Virus record (IMG/VR): IMGVR_UViG_3300006793_000063
Location: 1 to 45,668 of that record
DNA from: a virus
Length of the DNA: 45,668 bases
Direction: 5' to 3' (one strand)
The notes below the pieces were generated by a model. That model was not told the origin of the DNA and did no database searches. It was given only the letters and a program-made list of their open reading frames with translations. A program made the position numbers and the translations under genes. How positions within the stretch are numbered: position 1 is the first letter of the stretch; each line of letters starts with the position of its first letter. This document shows, piece by piece, positions 16,303-23,258 of this stretch.

Positions 16303-16596
16303 ATGAGTTTTGATGTGAGTGCGGAAAAAGCGGCAGAGCTGTTTGGTGAGCTGGCCCCTTTGGTTGTGTCTCGTAACCGAGAGGTTGGCTTTGCTGTTCG
16401 CAGTGGTGCCAGTCGTCACGATGTGGTTGCTGCTGAGTTCATGCTGATGGAAGCCAATGAGACTCGTGCTCATTTCAAACATCGGGACACTCGGAACTAT
16501 GTTGTTCTGTTCCGAAGCTGGCCTGATGAAGCTTGGAAGCTGCATGTTCCCAGCACCGGCAAGGCGTTTATGAAAGGTTTCTTTGACAAAGCGTGA
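16303..16596 (+). CDS. Uncharacterised early protein
   Basis: A 97-residue protein. The N-terminal helix (SAEKAAELFGELAPLVV) is followed by FAVRSGASRHDVVAAEFMLM and an aromatic, strand-rich C-terminus. First gene behind cassette 5. An in-frame GTG at 16273 in the leader would add 10 residues but has no RBS. Function unknown. Confidence 0.65.
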   Translation: MSFDVSAEKAAELFGELAPLVVSRNREVGFAVRSGASRHDVVAAEFMLMEANETRAHFKHRDTRNYVVLFRSWPDEAWKLHVPSTGKAFMKGFFDKA

Positions 16597-16612
16597 AGAG
16601 GAGAACTGAGTG

Positions 16613-16819
16613 ATGAAGAACGAAGTGACGGAGAAGCGGGTGTTGGATGCTGTGAGACGGCGGAACTTTGGGATGGAGAATCCTGGGTTCTGTCTGACCT
16701 GCGGCGAAGATGCCGATGGTTGCGAACCGGATGCTTGCAATTACAAGTGTGAAGCTTGCGGGGCGTTCGCTGTGTTTGGAGCAGAAGAGGTTCTGCTCAT
16801 GGGTCGTTACAAATCTTGA
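16613..16819 (+). CDS. Zinc-ribbon protein, 68 residues
   Basis: CLTCGEDADGCEPDACNYKC followed by EACGAFAVFGAEEVL: cysteines in C-x2-C and C-x2-C pairs plus two extra make a compact zinc ribbon. I have seen similar GCEPDA-x-x-Y-x-CE-x-CG proteins in phages and plasmids without known function. GTG at 16610 or ATG at 16613 may start it; both are behind GAGGAGA. Confidence 0.72.
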   Translation: MKNEVTEKRVLDAVRRRNFGMENPGFCLTCGEDADGCEPDACNYKCEACGAFAVFGAEEVLLMGRYKS

Positions 16820-16834
16820 GAGGAGAACTGAAGA

Positions 16835-17017
16835 ATGTATGTGATCAAACGAACGGATCAGGGAGGCGGTTACTTGGCGAAAGATGGAACTGCTGGGGCG
16901 TACACTGCCGATTTTGCGAAAGCAAAAGTGTTCTCAACTCGTGTCAGTGCTGAAGCTGACCGTTGCATTGAGAACGAGATTGTGGTGTCTGTGGAATCTG
17001 TATTTAACAGCAATTGA
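16835..17017 (+). CDS. Small uncharacterised protein
   Basis: A 60-residue protein (MYVIKRTDQGGGYLAKDGTAG, then FAKAKVFSTRVSAEADRCIENE). The strand-strand-helix-strand layout, with T-x-D-F-A-K-A-K-V-F, recurs in small phage proteins that I cannot name. Strong RBS GAGAGGAGA; third gene of the operon. Confidence 0.65.
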   Translation: MYVIKRTDQGGGYLAKDGTAGAYTADFAKAKVFSTRVSAEADRCIENEIVVSVESVFNSN

Positions 17018-17032
17018 GAGGAGAACTGAAGA

Positions 17033-17818
17033 ATGTGTGTGAAGCAAAAAATCATGGGCCTGCTGAATATCAGCAAAGACGACGCTGCCTCTGAAGCCGA
17101 GATCGAAACGGCTCTGCGGCTGGCGAACAAACTGATGGACAGGCACCATCTGAGTGAAGGCGACCTTGATGATGCAGAGAATTCTGCCTTGGATCGAGCG
17201 GTTTCTTCTGAGAAAAAGCAGGGTCACTCCGTTGTCGGCAAAAAGATGTACATGTGGGAAAAGGTCTTGACACACTTCGTGTCTGATCTTGTGGGAGTTC
17301 CACATTATCTGAGTCGAGGGGTGATGGACAAAAAGACAGCCAGCGGTTTGGTCTTTCGAGACATAAACGGCAAAGCTGTCCGGGGTCGCTCTGTGGTCTT
17401 CTACGGAGTTGCTGAAGATGTTGATATCGCAGTTTCTCTTTACGATGAGCTGCGGCTGGTGATTATCGCTCTGGCTCGTCTTCGCTACGGTTCAGTTTTC
17501 CAGGGTGAAGGTGGGGTCTACTCTGAAGGCTTCGTCAGTGGACTGCGGTCCAATCTGAAGAAAGACAAAGCTGAGCAGAAACGGTTGGCTCAAGGCTCTT
17601 CCGATGAGAGAGCCCTGGTGCTGATCGATCGCCGGAATGATCTGATTCGGATCAAAAGCAATCTGGCCAGCAAGTGGTTGAAGAAGGAGAAGGGGATCAA
17701 TCTGGTCACCAAATCCACTCGGGGAGGTGCTTCTGGAAGTAGTGACGCTCGAAACGCTGGACGTGCTGACGGTCGTGGTTATAATGTCAGTGCAGCACGA
17801 AGAAGAAAGCTCTCTTGA
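17033..17818 (+). CDS. DUF2786-like protein
   Basis: A 261-residue protein. The N-terminal 50 residues (IMGLLNISKDDAASEAEIET, ALRLANKLMDRHHL) match the DUF2786 helical domain, found in phage and bacterial proteins of unknown function. The remainder includes a strand-rich middle and a basic, glycine- and serine-rich C-terminal tail (TRGGASGSSDARNAGRADGR) that may contact nucleic acid. Followed by a strong intrinsic terminator, so it ends the operon. Confidence 0.78.
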   Translation: MCVKQKIMGLLNISKDDAASEAEIETALRLANKLMDRHHLSEGDLDDAENSALDRAVSSEKKQGHSVVGKKMYMWEKVLTHFVSDLVGVPHYLSRGVMDKKTASGLVFRDINGKAVRGRSVVFYGVAEDVDIAVSLYDELRLVIIALARLRYGSVFQGEGGVYSEGFVSGLRSNLKKDKAEQKRLAQGSSDERALVLIDRRNDLIRIKSNLASKWLKKEKGINLVTKSTRGGASGSSDARNAGRADGRGYNVSAARRRKLS

Positions 17819-17862
17819 GCGATGAAATAGCTGGGGTGGATTTCTCCTCTCCCCCATGCTCG

Positions 17863-17902
17863 GCCCGATCGATGTACGTCACTCCATCGATCGGGCTTTT
17901 TT
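17863..17902 (+). terminator. Intrinsic terminator
   Basis: Perfect 12-bp stem GCCCGATCGATG (17863-17874) with CATCGATCGGGC (17885-17896), 10-base loop, then TTTTTT. It isolates the cassette-5 operon from cassette 6. Confidence 0.92.
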
Positions 17903-17913
17903 CGTGTCAAAAT

Positions 17914-18029
17914 TTCCCCTTTATTTCCACAATCTTTAGGATTCCAAGGGGATTAGAGTGGTCTTTTGAGGGGAAAGTGACGTATAATAAAGATGTGACG
18001 TGAGTGATGTTCTTGAGAGGAGAAAAGTG
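17914..18029 (+). promoter_or_regulatory. Early regulatory cassette, copy 6
   Basis: Stem CCCCTT (17916-17921)/AAGGGG (17946-17951); TGGTCT at 17959-17964; 18-base spacer; TATAAT at 17983-17988; leader GTGACGTGAGTGATGTTCTT; RBS GAGAGGAGA for the ATG at 18030. Confidence 0.88.
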
Positions 18030-18191
18030 ATGTTGATGACTGCCGCAAGAGAAGCTGAGTCCCAACGACGGAACGATTCTGAAGACATGAGCGTTGTTGA
18101 GTCTGTTGAGATGGCAGTGATTACTGCCGGGGCTTTGTCTGCTTTTGGTTTGGTTTGTCAGTTAGCTGACTGGATAGTGGGGGCGATATGA
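18030..18191 (+). CDS. Small single-pass membrane protein
   Basis: A 53-residue protein: a charged N-terminal 25 residues, then a hydrophobic C-terminal span (VEMAVITAGALSAFGLVCQL, continuing to WIVGAI) long enough to cross a membrane. Small early membrane proteins in phages often act on host envelope or superinfection; no direct evidence here. Overlaps the next gene by four bases. Confidence 0.6.
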   Translation: MLMTAAREAESQRRNDSEDMSVVESVEMAVITAGALSAFGLVCQLADWIVGAI

Positions 18192-18451
18192 GAGTCATAG
18201 ATGCGTTCAAGGAAGTCTTTGCCGCTGCCGATGAGCAGTGCGGTCACGGTCCTGATTCGGCTGTGATCGAGTGGGTCGACAGCATGCTCCTGATCACACA
18301 GGATCCTACTGAAGATCCTGAAGTCGATGTGTTCAATGTGGGAGTTTACTCCAAAGCGGTTTGGAACGATGGGGGATGTCCTTATCTGACCAGAGAATTC
18401 AAGCAGCTGAATGATGCTGTCAATTATGTAGATGGGTTCACTGATGCGTAA
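18188..18451 (+). CDS. Uncharacterised acidic protein
   Basis: An 87-residue acidic protein (many D/E in the middle, DPTEDPEVDVF) with an N-terminal helix. ATGA overlap with the membrane protein and 8-base overlap with the next gene, so all three are coupled. No family recognised. Confidence 0.6.
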   Translation: MRVIDAFKEVFAAADEQCGHGPDSAVIEWVDSMLLITQDPTEDPEVDVFNVGVYSKAVWNDGGCPYLTREFKQLNDAVNYVDGFTDA

Positions 18452-19427
18452 ATCTTGGTTTGAAAAACTGATGGGATTCAATGAGTACGATCACGATCAT
18501 GACATGGTCAAAAGTCTGCTCAGGGTTTCGAGTAACGGGTTTCTGCAGTCTCGGGCGAACAGAAAGAAGTACCGCTGTGGGGTTCTGGATACTCCATCTG
18601 TGGAAGGTCTTCGCAGAGTGGCCAGCACTCACTATGGACCACCAGGAGACCGATTGAAATTTGAGCAAATTGCTGCCGATGTCACAAATCTGCATCGGGA
18701 TCCAGCCAATGCCGGGGCTCTGTTCCAGGTGGCGTCTCAGTTCAATCTGCTGGAAATGGTGTCTCCTGACATGACTCCAGAGTGTGGGCTGGCGATCTAT
18801 GAGAACGATCACACTCAAGGGCCAGCATGTGCCATTGCCTGCGGAGCTGGCACGATCTATCGAAACTACCTGGCCGAAGTAAACGGACAGGTGGGGCAGG
18901 ACAAGAGAAATCAGATCGACTGTTCTGATGACATCGGGCACTTGCTGGGGAATGCGAGAGAAGAGCTGTGGAAGATGGCGAATGGATATCTGTTGCCGAC
19001 TGTTGAAGGACTGCGAGAGATCGCCGGATGGGTCGTTGACGAGCCTGGCAGTTTACGCAACAAAGCCATCAACCTTCTGAAGATCGGGATCCAGTGGGAC
19101 ACTGAGGTCACTCTGGAAGACTGCGGGCATTGTGTGACTCAGGCGTATTGCTCAGCGGTCCCGGTTTCTTACTCTCGGATTTTCTCCGATGAGTGGAAAG
19201 AGTTGGGGATCTTGATTCTGGAAGGTGCCTATGAAGCCACTCTCTGTGCTGGCATCATTAACGCAGTGGCCACCGGAAATAACACGGTGTTTCTGACTTC
19301 ACTGGGTGGGGGAGCGTTCGGCAATCCTGAAGAGTGGATCACCGGAGCGATCGACAAAATACTCAAAAAGTACGCAGCTTTCGATCTGGATGTCAAACTT
19401 GTCCACTATCCCAAGAGCATCAAATGA
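18444..19427 (+). CDS. Conserved macrodomain-like protein
   Basis: A 327-residue protein. GALFQVASQFNLLEM (about 88-102), QGPACAIACGAGTIYRNY (about 124-141), and the C-terminal TVFLTSLGGGAFGNPEEWI followed by a helix and LDVKLVHYP resemble the order of ligand-loop motifs in macro domains and related ADP-ribose-binding proteins (N-terminal strand, glycine-rich loop 2, final strand). This is a motif-level resemblance only. If right, it might bind or hydrolyse ADP-ribose. ATG at 18432 is an alternative start. Confidence 0.6.
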   Translation: MRKSWFEKLMGFNEYDHDHDMVKSLLRVSSNGFLQSRANRKKYRCGVLDTPSVEGLRRVASTHYGPPGDRLKFEQIAADVTNLHRDPANAGALFQVASQFNLLEMVSPDMTPECGLAIYENDHTQGPACAIACGAGTIYRNYLAEVNGQVGQDKRNQIDCSDDIGHLLGNAREELWKMANGYLLPTVEGLREIAGWVVDEPGSLRNKAINLLKIGIQWDTEVTLEDCGHCVTQAYCSAVPVSYSRIFSDEWKELGILILEGAYEATLCAGIINAVATGNNTVFLTSLGGGAFGNPEEWITGAIDKILKKYAAFDLDVKLVHYPKSIK

Positions 19428-19693
19428 TCATGGAGATTCCCCCCAAGTACCTGAAAGCAATGAAGCAGGGAACGCAAGCCCCGCCTGGTAGCATCGAAAA
19501 GATCAACATAATGTGTGATCGTCACTCGCTGGGCATGCCTTTACATGCAAAAGGCGATGCTCATCTTTTCGCTGATCTGTCAGCTAGTGAAGCAAGTAAG
19601 AGAATCCATGCAGACCGTTCGTGTGGTTTGCATTTGAGCCACAGGGGGCAGCTGCCGAAGTTCAAGAGTGAAAAACCAGGAGAGCAGGCATGA
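19424..19693 (+). CDS. Small uncharacterised protein
   Basis: An 89-residue protein starting at an ATGA overlap. CDRHSLGMPLHAKGDAHLFAD and CGLHLSHRGQL give several His and Cys residues that could bind a metal, but no known pattern. It ends the operon; cassette 7 begins at its stop. Confidence 0.6.
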   Translation: MIMEIPPKYLKAMKQGTQAPPGSIEKINIMCDRHSLGMPLHAKGDAHLFADLSASEASKRIHADRSCGLHLSHRGQLPKFKSEKPGEQA

Positions 19694-19813
19694 TTCCCCT
19701 TAATCTTTCACAATCTTTGTGGTTTTAAGGGGAAAAGAGTGGTCTTCAGAGGGGAATCTAGCGTATAATAAAGATGTGACGTGAGTGATGTCTTTTGTTT
19801 GAGGAGAGAAGTG
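19694..19813 (+). promoter_or_regulatory. Early regulatory cassette, copy 7 (best-paired stem)
   Basis: TTCCCCTTAA (19694-19703) pairs perfectly with TTAAGGGGAA (19725-19734), with an inner CACAA/TTGTG stem and TCT loop. TGGTCT at 19740-19745; 18-base spacer; TATAAT at 19764-19769; leader and GAGGAGA RBS for 19814. Confidence 0.9.
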
Positions 19814-19912
19814 ATGGCTGCTGCAAGAAACGAAGCGGAGTTGCCCTGGGCTGGGGGCTGGGTGTTCTTGGCCGGTTTGGTGGTCGCTGTTGTTGGTGGC
19901 ATGTTTGCTTGA
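19814..19912 (+). CDS. 32-residue membrane microprotein
   Basis: A short gene behind an ideal RBS (GAGGAGAGAAGTG). The peptide has a polar 12-residue start and one transmembrane span (GWVFLAGLVVAVVGGMFA). Position at the promoter-proximal end of the cassette-7 operon supports its being real. Confidence 0.6.
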   Translation: MAAARNEAELPWAGGWVFLAGLVVAVVGGMFA

Positions 19913-19934
19913 CTTTTGTGTGAGGAGAAGACTG

Positions 19935-20258
19935 ATGGGGATCGCGGAAATCACTTTGAAACAGTTGGGTGGGGCCGGTCGCTTGAAAGCGTTTGCTGGC
20001 GGCAGAGACTTCATGAGTGATGGAGTCAACGGTGAGATCTTGATGTTCAAGTTCAAGGGCAAGGTTGCCAACTACGTCGAAATCGCTTTGGACGCTGCCA
20101 GTGATACTTATGTTTTGAAGTTCAAGAAAGTCGGACGGATGAGTCGCAAGACTTTCAAGGCTCCCAAGGTCGTCTTGGTCGAAGAAGTCGCTGGTGTTTA
20201 CTGTGACAATTTGGTCGAAGTGTTTGAGCGTGTTTCTGGTTTGTATTTGAGTTTGTGA
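19935..20258 (+). CDS. Uncharacterised beta-rich protein
   Basis: A 107-residue basic protein (KAFAGGRDFMSDGVNGEILMF, then KVANYVEIALD and TYVLKFKKVGRMSRK). The alternating strand pattern with basic residues suggests a small beta-barrel, perhaps nucleic-acid-binding. RBS GAGGAGAAGACTG. The tRNA-like RNA starts eight bases after its stop. Confidence 0.65.
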   Translation: MGIAEITLKQLGGAGRLKAFAGGRDFMSDGVNGEILMFKFKGKVANYVEIALDAASDTYVLKFKKVGRMSRKTFKAPKVVLVEEVAGVYCDNLVEVFERVSGLYLSL

Positions 20259-20265
20259 AATATTG

Positions 20266-20384
20266 TGCTCGCAGAGGTCGAAGGACCTAACTGGCACATC
20301 GGGGTGCTATTTTCAAGTCTAACGGCGAAGTAGCAACGTCAAAGGCATGAAACCTGATGGGGAGTTCGAGTCTCCCAGCGAGCA
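20266..20384 (+). ncRNA. tRNA-like structured RNA
   Basis: About 118 bases folding like a modified tRNA. GCTCGC (20267-20272) pairs with GCGAGC (20378-20383), extendable by T20266-A20384. GGGAG/CTCCC (20360-20364/20372-20376) with loop TTCGAGT is a textbook T arm. AGGTC/GACCT (20275-20288) sits where a D arm would, with a 4-base loop, followed by AACTGGCA. CATCGGG (20297-20303) pairs CCTGATG (20353-20359) directly next to the T stem, in the anticodon-arm position, extended by a hairpin GCTATTTT/GAAGTAGC. No CCA is encoded; a T-run follows. It is too long for an ordinary tRNA. Strong pairing, uncertain identity. Confidence 0.6.
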
Positions 20385-20444
20385 GCTTTTTGAGTTTGTT
20401 GTAATCTGTTGCAATTCTTTGCAACAACCGAGAGGAGAGTTCTG

Positions 20445-20684
20445 ATGGCCAGGTCTACGTTTCGATGCAATTTGGCAAAGTACACTGGATCTCGGGGGGT
20501 GGAAGCTCATGCCTTTCGGGCTGGAGTAGACGAAGCCTTTCGCCAGACGATGACGACAGCCGATGATTGCCATTGGACTGCGTTGAAGCTTCGAGAGGAC
20601 GAGAACGGGGCTGTTTCGTGGTATGTCGATTTGCATTCTTGTCCACCACACTGGCCAGAAGCCTATACGGAAGGAGATGACTGA
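20445..20684 (+). CDS. Small uncharacterised protein
   Basis: A 79-residue protein (FRCNLAKYTGSRGVEAHAFR, later WTALKLREDENGAVSWYVDL) with an aromatic C-terminal half ending in an acidic tail. RBS GAGAGGAGAGTTCTG. It is the first gene behind the tRNA-like RNA and stops in a TGATG overlap with the next gene. Family unknown. Confidence 0.6.
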   Translation: MARSTFRCNLAKYTGSRGVEAHAFRAGVDEAFRQTMTTADDCHWTALKLREDENGAVSWYVDLHSCPPHWPEAYTEGDD

Positions 20685-20842
20685 TGCGGAGAGAATGGGC
20701 TGTGTTCCGGGGGAACTCTTTGGTGAGTCGCCACTGGCACGAAGCCGATGCAAGAGACAAATTGAGAGCCGGTTGTCATGTACGGCACTGGCGATACGGA
20801 TGGGGAAATAAAGGAGGATGGTGCTGTGAGCTGCCTTACTAA
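20684..20842 (+). CDS. Small basic aromatic protein, 52 residues
   Basis: A short gene behind AAGGAGATGACTG, coupled by TGATG. The peptide is rich in Trp, Arg and His (NSLVSRHWHEADARDKL, then RHWRYGWGNKGGWCC). It overlaps the next gene by 17 bases, so one of the two starts may be misplaced, but each has its own RBS. Confidence 0.55.
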   Translation: MRREWAVFRGNSLVSRHWHEADARDKLRAGCHVRHWRYGWGNKGGWCCELPY

Positions 20843-21053
20843 AATGACAGGTGAACAATTTCGGTCTGCGAAGCTGACGATTGCAAATGAGTTGCAGCAG
20901 AGCAAAGAACGCGGCGATCGCTGCTGGCACAGGGCCTGGGCGATGGTGACGATGGTGGAGCACACCTTTTGTCACGATGATTACATCTTGTGTGGTCAGT
21001 ACGTTTGGGATTATATCAACGAACTCGATCGATTTAAGCTGGAGAGTGACTGA
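20826..21053 (+). CDS. Uncharacterised small protein
   Basis: A 75-residue protein. GTG start 8 bases after AAGGAGG; the ATG at 20844 has no such RBS. The sequence is helical (GEQFRSAKLTIANELQQSKE, YVWDYINELDRFKL) with a histidine/cysteine cluster in the middle. Stops in a TGATG overlap with the next gene. Confidence 0.6.
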   Translation: MSCLTKMTGEQFRSAKLTIANELQQSKERGDRCWHRAWAMVTMVEHTFCHDDYILCGQYVWDYINELDRFKLESD

Positions 21054-21274
21054 TGCCTACGAAACCACCACCACCTTTCAATCTGGATGCCAGGCCGGGG
21101 CTGGGTCCAGCTGTGTCGGCGGCGTACGATGCGTATTGTGGACTGCCAACAACAGACCAGAGCCCTGGACCGAGTGAGTACCGAGCGGCAGAGTATCGAC
21201 GAATCCATGATCGCTTCGTCACTTCGGGAAAATATCCCACCTATCGTGAACTTTGGAACAAGAAGGAGAACTGA
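21053..21274 (+). CDS. Small proline-rich-start protein
   Basis: A 73-residue protein: TKPPPPFNLDARPG at the N-terminus, then a helical, tyrosine-rich part ending in YPTYRELWNKKEN. No motif recognised. Coupled to both neighbours. Confidence 0.6.
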   Translation: MPTKPPPPFNLDARPGLGPAVSAAYDAYCGLPTTDQSPGPSEYRAAEYRRIHDRFVTSGKYPTYRELWNKKEN

Positions 21275-21275
21275 A

Positions 21276-21455
21276 ATGAGCGGAATCAAAAAACATGGCA
21301 GTGTTTACATTGAGCTGGCGGGGAACTTTGCCCCAGAATGGCGACAACTCGTGGATGCTGTCAAAGCGTTTGAAGGCAATGATGCCAGTGTCGCAGATGC
21401 TGCTAAAGAACTGGTTGAATGTGTTTTGTATGTGACTGATGAGAAGGAGAACTGA
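21276..21455 (+). CDS. Small uncharacterised protein, 59 residues
   Basis: A short protein with RBS AAGGAGAACTGAA. GSVYIELAGNFAPEWRQL is followed by two helices (VADAAKELVECVLYVTDEKE). No family known. Confidence 0.58.
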   Translation: MSGIKKHGSVYIELAGNFAPEWRQLVDAVKAFEGNDASVADAAKELVECVLYVTDEKEN

Positions 21456-21456
21456 G

Positions 21457-21678
21457 ATGGATCCACAAGCCACCATTTGCGATCTACTGGACGCAATGCA
21501 AAGAAACGACAGAGAAGCCGTGGATGAATTGCTGGACGCTCTGAAGGGCTGGAACAAAGCAGGGGGCTTCATGCCGATCATTCGGAAGAGTTTGCAAGCA
21601 AATCAGTATAGTGTCTACCGATACGACAGAACTGATGCGTATCGTCCTGGATATGCAGAGACAAACAATTCCCCTTAA
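21457..21678 (+). CDS. Small helical protein ending inside cassette 8
   Basis: A 73-residue protein. ICDLLDAMQRNDREAVDELL, then LKGWNKAGGFMP is a pattern I associate with short phage proteins of unknown role. Its TAA stop is supplied by the CCCCTTAA arm of cassette 8, so the cassette has probably replaced the original 3' end. Confidence 0.65.
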   Translation: MDPQATICDLLDAMQRNDREAVDELLDALKGWNKAGGFMPIIRKSLQANQYSVYRYDRTDAYRPGYAETNNSP

Positions 21679-21776
21679 TCTTTCAGAATTGAGGGGTTTA
21701 GAGTGGTCTTTTCCCCTTCAAGTGACGTATAATAAAGATGTGACGTGAGTGATGACCTTTGTTTGAGGAGAGAGAA
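21669..21776 (+). promoter_or_regulatory. Early regulatory cassette, copy 8
   Basis: CCCCTTAAT (21671-21679) pairs with ATTGAGGGG (21688-21696), shorter loop than other copies. TGGTCT at 21704-21709; 18-base spacer; TATAAT at 21728-21733; leader GTGACGTGAGTGATGACCTT; RBS GAGGAGA. Confidence 0.87.
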
Positions 21777-22364
21777 ATGAGATACTCGTTTGCTAATGCT
21801 TCAGCGGCTGAGCTGGTTGAGCTGTCCGAAGCGGGCAAAGTTGAAGTGGCTGGGAACTTGAAGATCTATCGCTTCGATGCGAACGATGGCCCATCTTTGA
21901 AGATCTGGCGGGGACGGGCAAAGAAGCCTTATGCCCACTATCGCTTCGCCAATGAAGAGCGGCGGGAAGAGTACATCAGAAAGCAGATTGCCAATGATGC
22001 CGAGAAGACCGAGCTGAAACTGAAGCACAAAGCTGAAAGCAAAGCTCGGAAAGCCGAGACGCGAAAGCGGTTCAAAGTCGGAACGATTCTGCATTACTCT
22101 TGGGGCTATGGTCAGACTCAGTGTGAGTATTACGAAGTGATCGAAGTCAAAGGAGCCTATGCGATCATTCGAGAGATTGCCGCCAAGACGGTTCCTGGCT
22201 CTGAAGGCTTCATGTGTGACAAGCGGGTTGCTTGTCCTGGTGTCTTCATCGGTCCCAAGATGCGGAAGCTGATCGGTGAGTATGGGTGCCGGATGGCATC
22301 ACACTCAGCTGCAGCGAGTCCCTGTGATCCTCTGGAAGAGAATTATTGCTCTTGGTATCACTAA
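21777..22364 (+). CDS. Uncharacterised phage/plasmid-type protein
   Basis: A 195-residue protein. The N-terminal part (KIYRFDANDGPSLKIWRGRA, KKPYAHYRFANEERREEY) is followed by a basic coiled region and a conserved-looking C-terminal domain (GTILHYSWGYGQTQCEYYEV, AYAIIREIAAKTV). I have seen these segments on mobile elements with no assigned function. First gene behind cassette 8; followed by a probable terminator. Confidence 0.72.
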   Translation: MRYSFANASAAELVELSEAGKVEVAGNLKIYRFDANDGPSLKIWRGRAKKPYAHYRFANEERREEYIRKQIANDAEKTELKLKHKAESKARKAETRKRFKVGTILHYSWGYGQTQCEYYEVIEVKGAYAIIREIAAKTVPGSEGFMCDKRVACPGVFIGPKMRKLIGEYGCRMASHSAAASPCDPLEENYCSWYH

Positions 22365-22371
22365 TCAAACG

Positions 22372-22398
22372 GGGGGCAGTGGTTGCCCCCATATTTTT
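22372..22398 (+). terminator. Probable intrinsic terminator
   Basis: GGGGGCA (22372-22378), loop GTGGT, TGCCCCC (22384-22390), then ATATTTTT. A 7-bp GC-rich stem followed by a T-run, just after the stop at 22364. Confidence 0.75.
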
Positions 22399-22426
22399 CT
22401 GAGTTTCATCTGAGAGGAGAATTGAG

Positions 22427-22639
22427 ATGGATTTGATGACATTCCTCAGAGTCAAACCGATCGGCAGAAAGATCACTGTCAATGTCAGTCGAAACGGGGA
22501 GCCGTTTGGGCAGCTGTGGACTTGGTCCAACACTCGAACAGAACGACATCCTTGGCACAGCAAGCCTCTGGATGGAGAACACAAGACCCACAAGACGCAA
22601 AAAGCTGCCCGCAAACGTATGCTGGAAGAAGCCAAATAA
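22427..22639 (+). CDS. Small basic protein
   Basis: A 70-residue basic protein (MTFLRVKPIGRKITVNVSRN, then a Lys/His-rich C-terminus KTHKTQKAARKRMLEE). RBS GAGAGGAGAATTGAG. The strand-rich start and basic tail would suit nucleic-acid binding; unproven. Confidence 0.6.
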   Translation: MDLMTFLRVKPIGRKITVNVSRNGEPFGQLWTWSNTRTERHPWHSKPLDGEHKTHKTQKAARKRMLEEAK

Positions 22640-22862
22640 ACCGCAACGGCACAGGCAAATCAAGCAGATTGATCAGCTGCCTCTGCTTGCCGCAATACGG
22701 AGGAGGTGTTCGTGAAAAATCGATTTGTGTGATTACTCCCAGCTGGTTGGCCTAACCATTTCTCAGATGACGGTCTGGGGAAGATGCCGGAAGATCTCAA
22801 GCCCGTTCAGGACCAGCGAGCGGCCCAAGCGAATCTGCCGGGTGAAATTCCCGGCTTACTGT
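22640..22862 (+). other. Gene-poor stretch, possibly a decayed small gene
   Basis: No sound gene. A good RBS (GGAGGAGG near 22700) leads only to a six-codon frame. In other frames coding-like fragments continue (ITPSWLA; WPNHFSDDGLGKMPEDLK), as if a gene had taken one or two frameshifts. A 6-bp hairpin GCCGGG/CCCGGC lies at 22837-22855 shortly before cassette 9. A 44-residue frame from the ATG at 22784 runs into the cassette and is doubtful. Confidence 0.4.
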
Positions 22863-22988
22863 TTCCCCTTTATTTCCACAATCTTTGTGATTTCAAGGGG
22901 ATTGGAGTGGTCTTTTGAGGGGTGATATGCGTATAATATAGATGTGCGGCGGGGGTCGTCGCTGTTGGTTTGTTTGAGGAGTTGAGTG
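22863..22988 (+). promoter_or_regulatory. Early regulatory cassette, copy 9
   Basis: CCCCTT (22865-22870)/AAGGGG (22895-22900) with inner CACAA/TTGTG; TGGTCT at 22908-22913; 18-base spacer; TATAAT at 22932-22937. The transcribed leader differs (GTGCGGCGGGGGTCGTCGCT) from the usual GTGACGTGAG. RBS GAGGAG. Confidence 0.85.
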
Positions 22989-23237
22989 ATGCGAAATCGA
23001 AAAGCCAAGATGATGCTCCCTGATCGTGACGTTCGGGAGCTTCGTCTGTTGCGAGCGTGGGAGGACGCTGCTGTTGACGCTGGTTGGACTTGGTCCGATC
23101 GTCATGATGTTCTTTCTGACGCCAAGTCTGCTGATCGGAAGCACATGCTGCGTGTTCTTGCTGCCAACACTGTTGGAGACGATACGCTTGCCATGCTTGC
23201 CATGGCTCTTGCCGATCCTATGGCTCTGTCTGTTTGA
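22989..23237 (+). CDS. Small helical protein
   Basis: An 82-residue protein with a basic start and three helices (VRELRLLRAWEDAAVDAGW, HMLRVLAANTV, LAMLAMALADPMALSV). GTG at 22986 or ATG at 22989 may start it. Family unknown. Confidence 0.62.
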   Translation: MRNRKAKMMLPDRDVRELRLLRAWEDAAVDAGWTWSDRHDVLSDAKSADRKHMLRVLAANTVGDDTLAMLAMALADPMALSV

Positions 23238-23258
23238 TGCTGAAGGCCAGTGATCCGA

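Noticed and set aside
20266-20384. Ordinary tRNA or tmRNA
   Set aside because: Too long for a tRNA, no valid anticodon stem-loop, no CCA, and no tag-peptide frame for a tmRNA.
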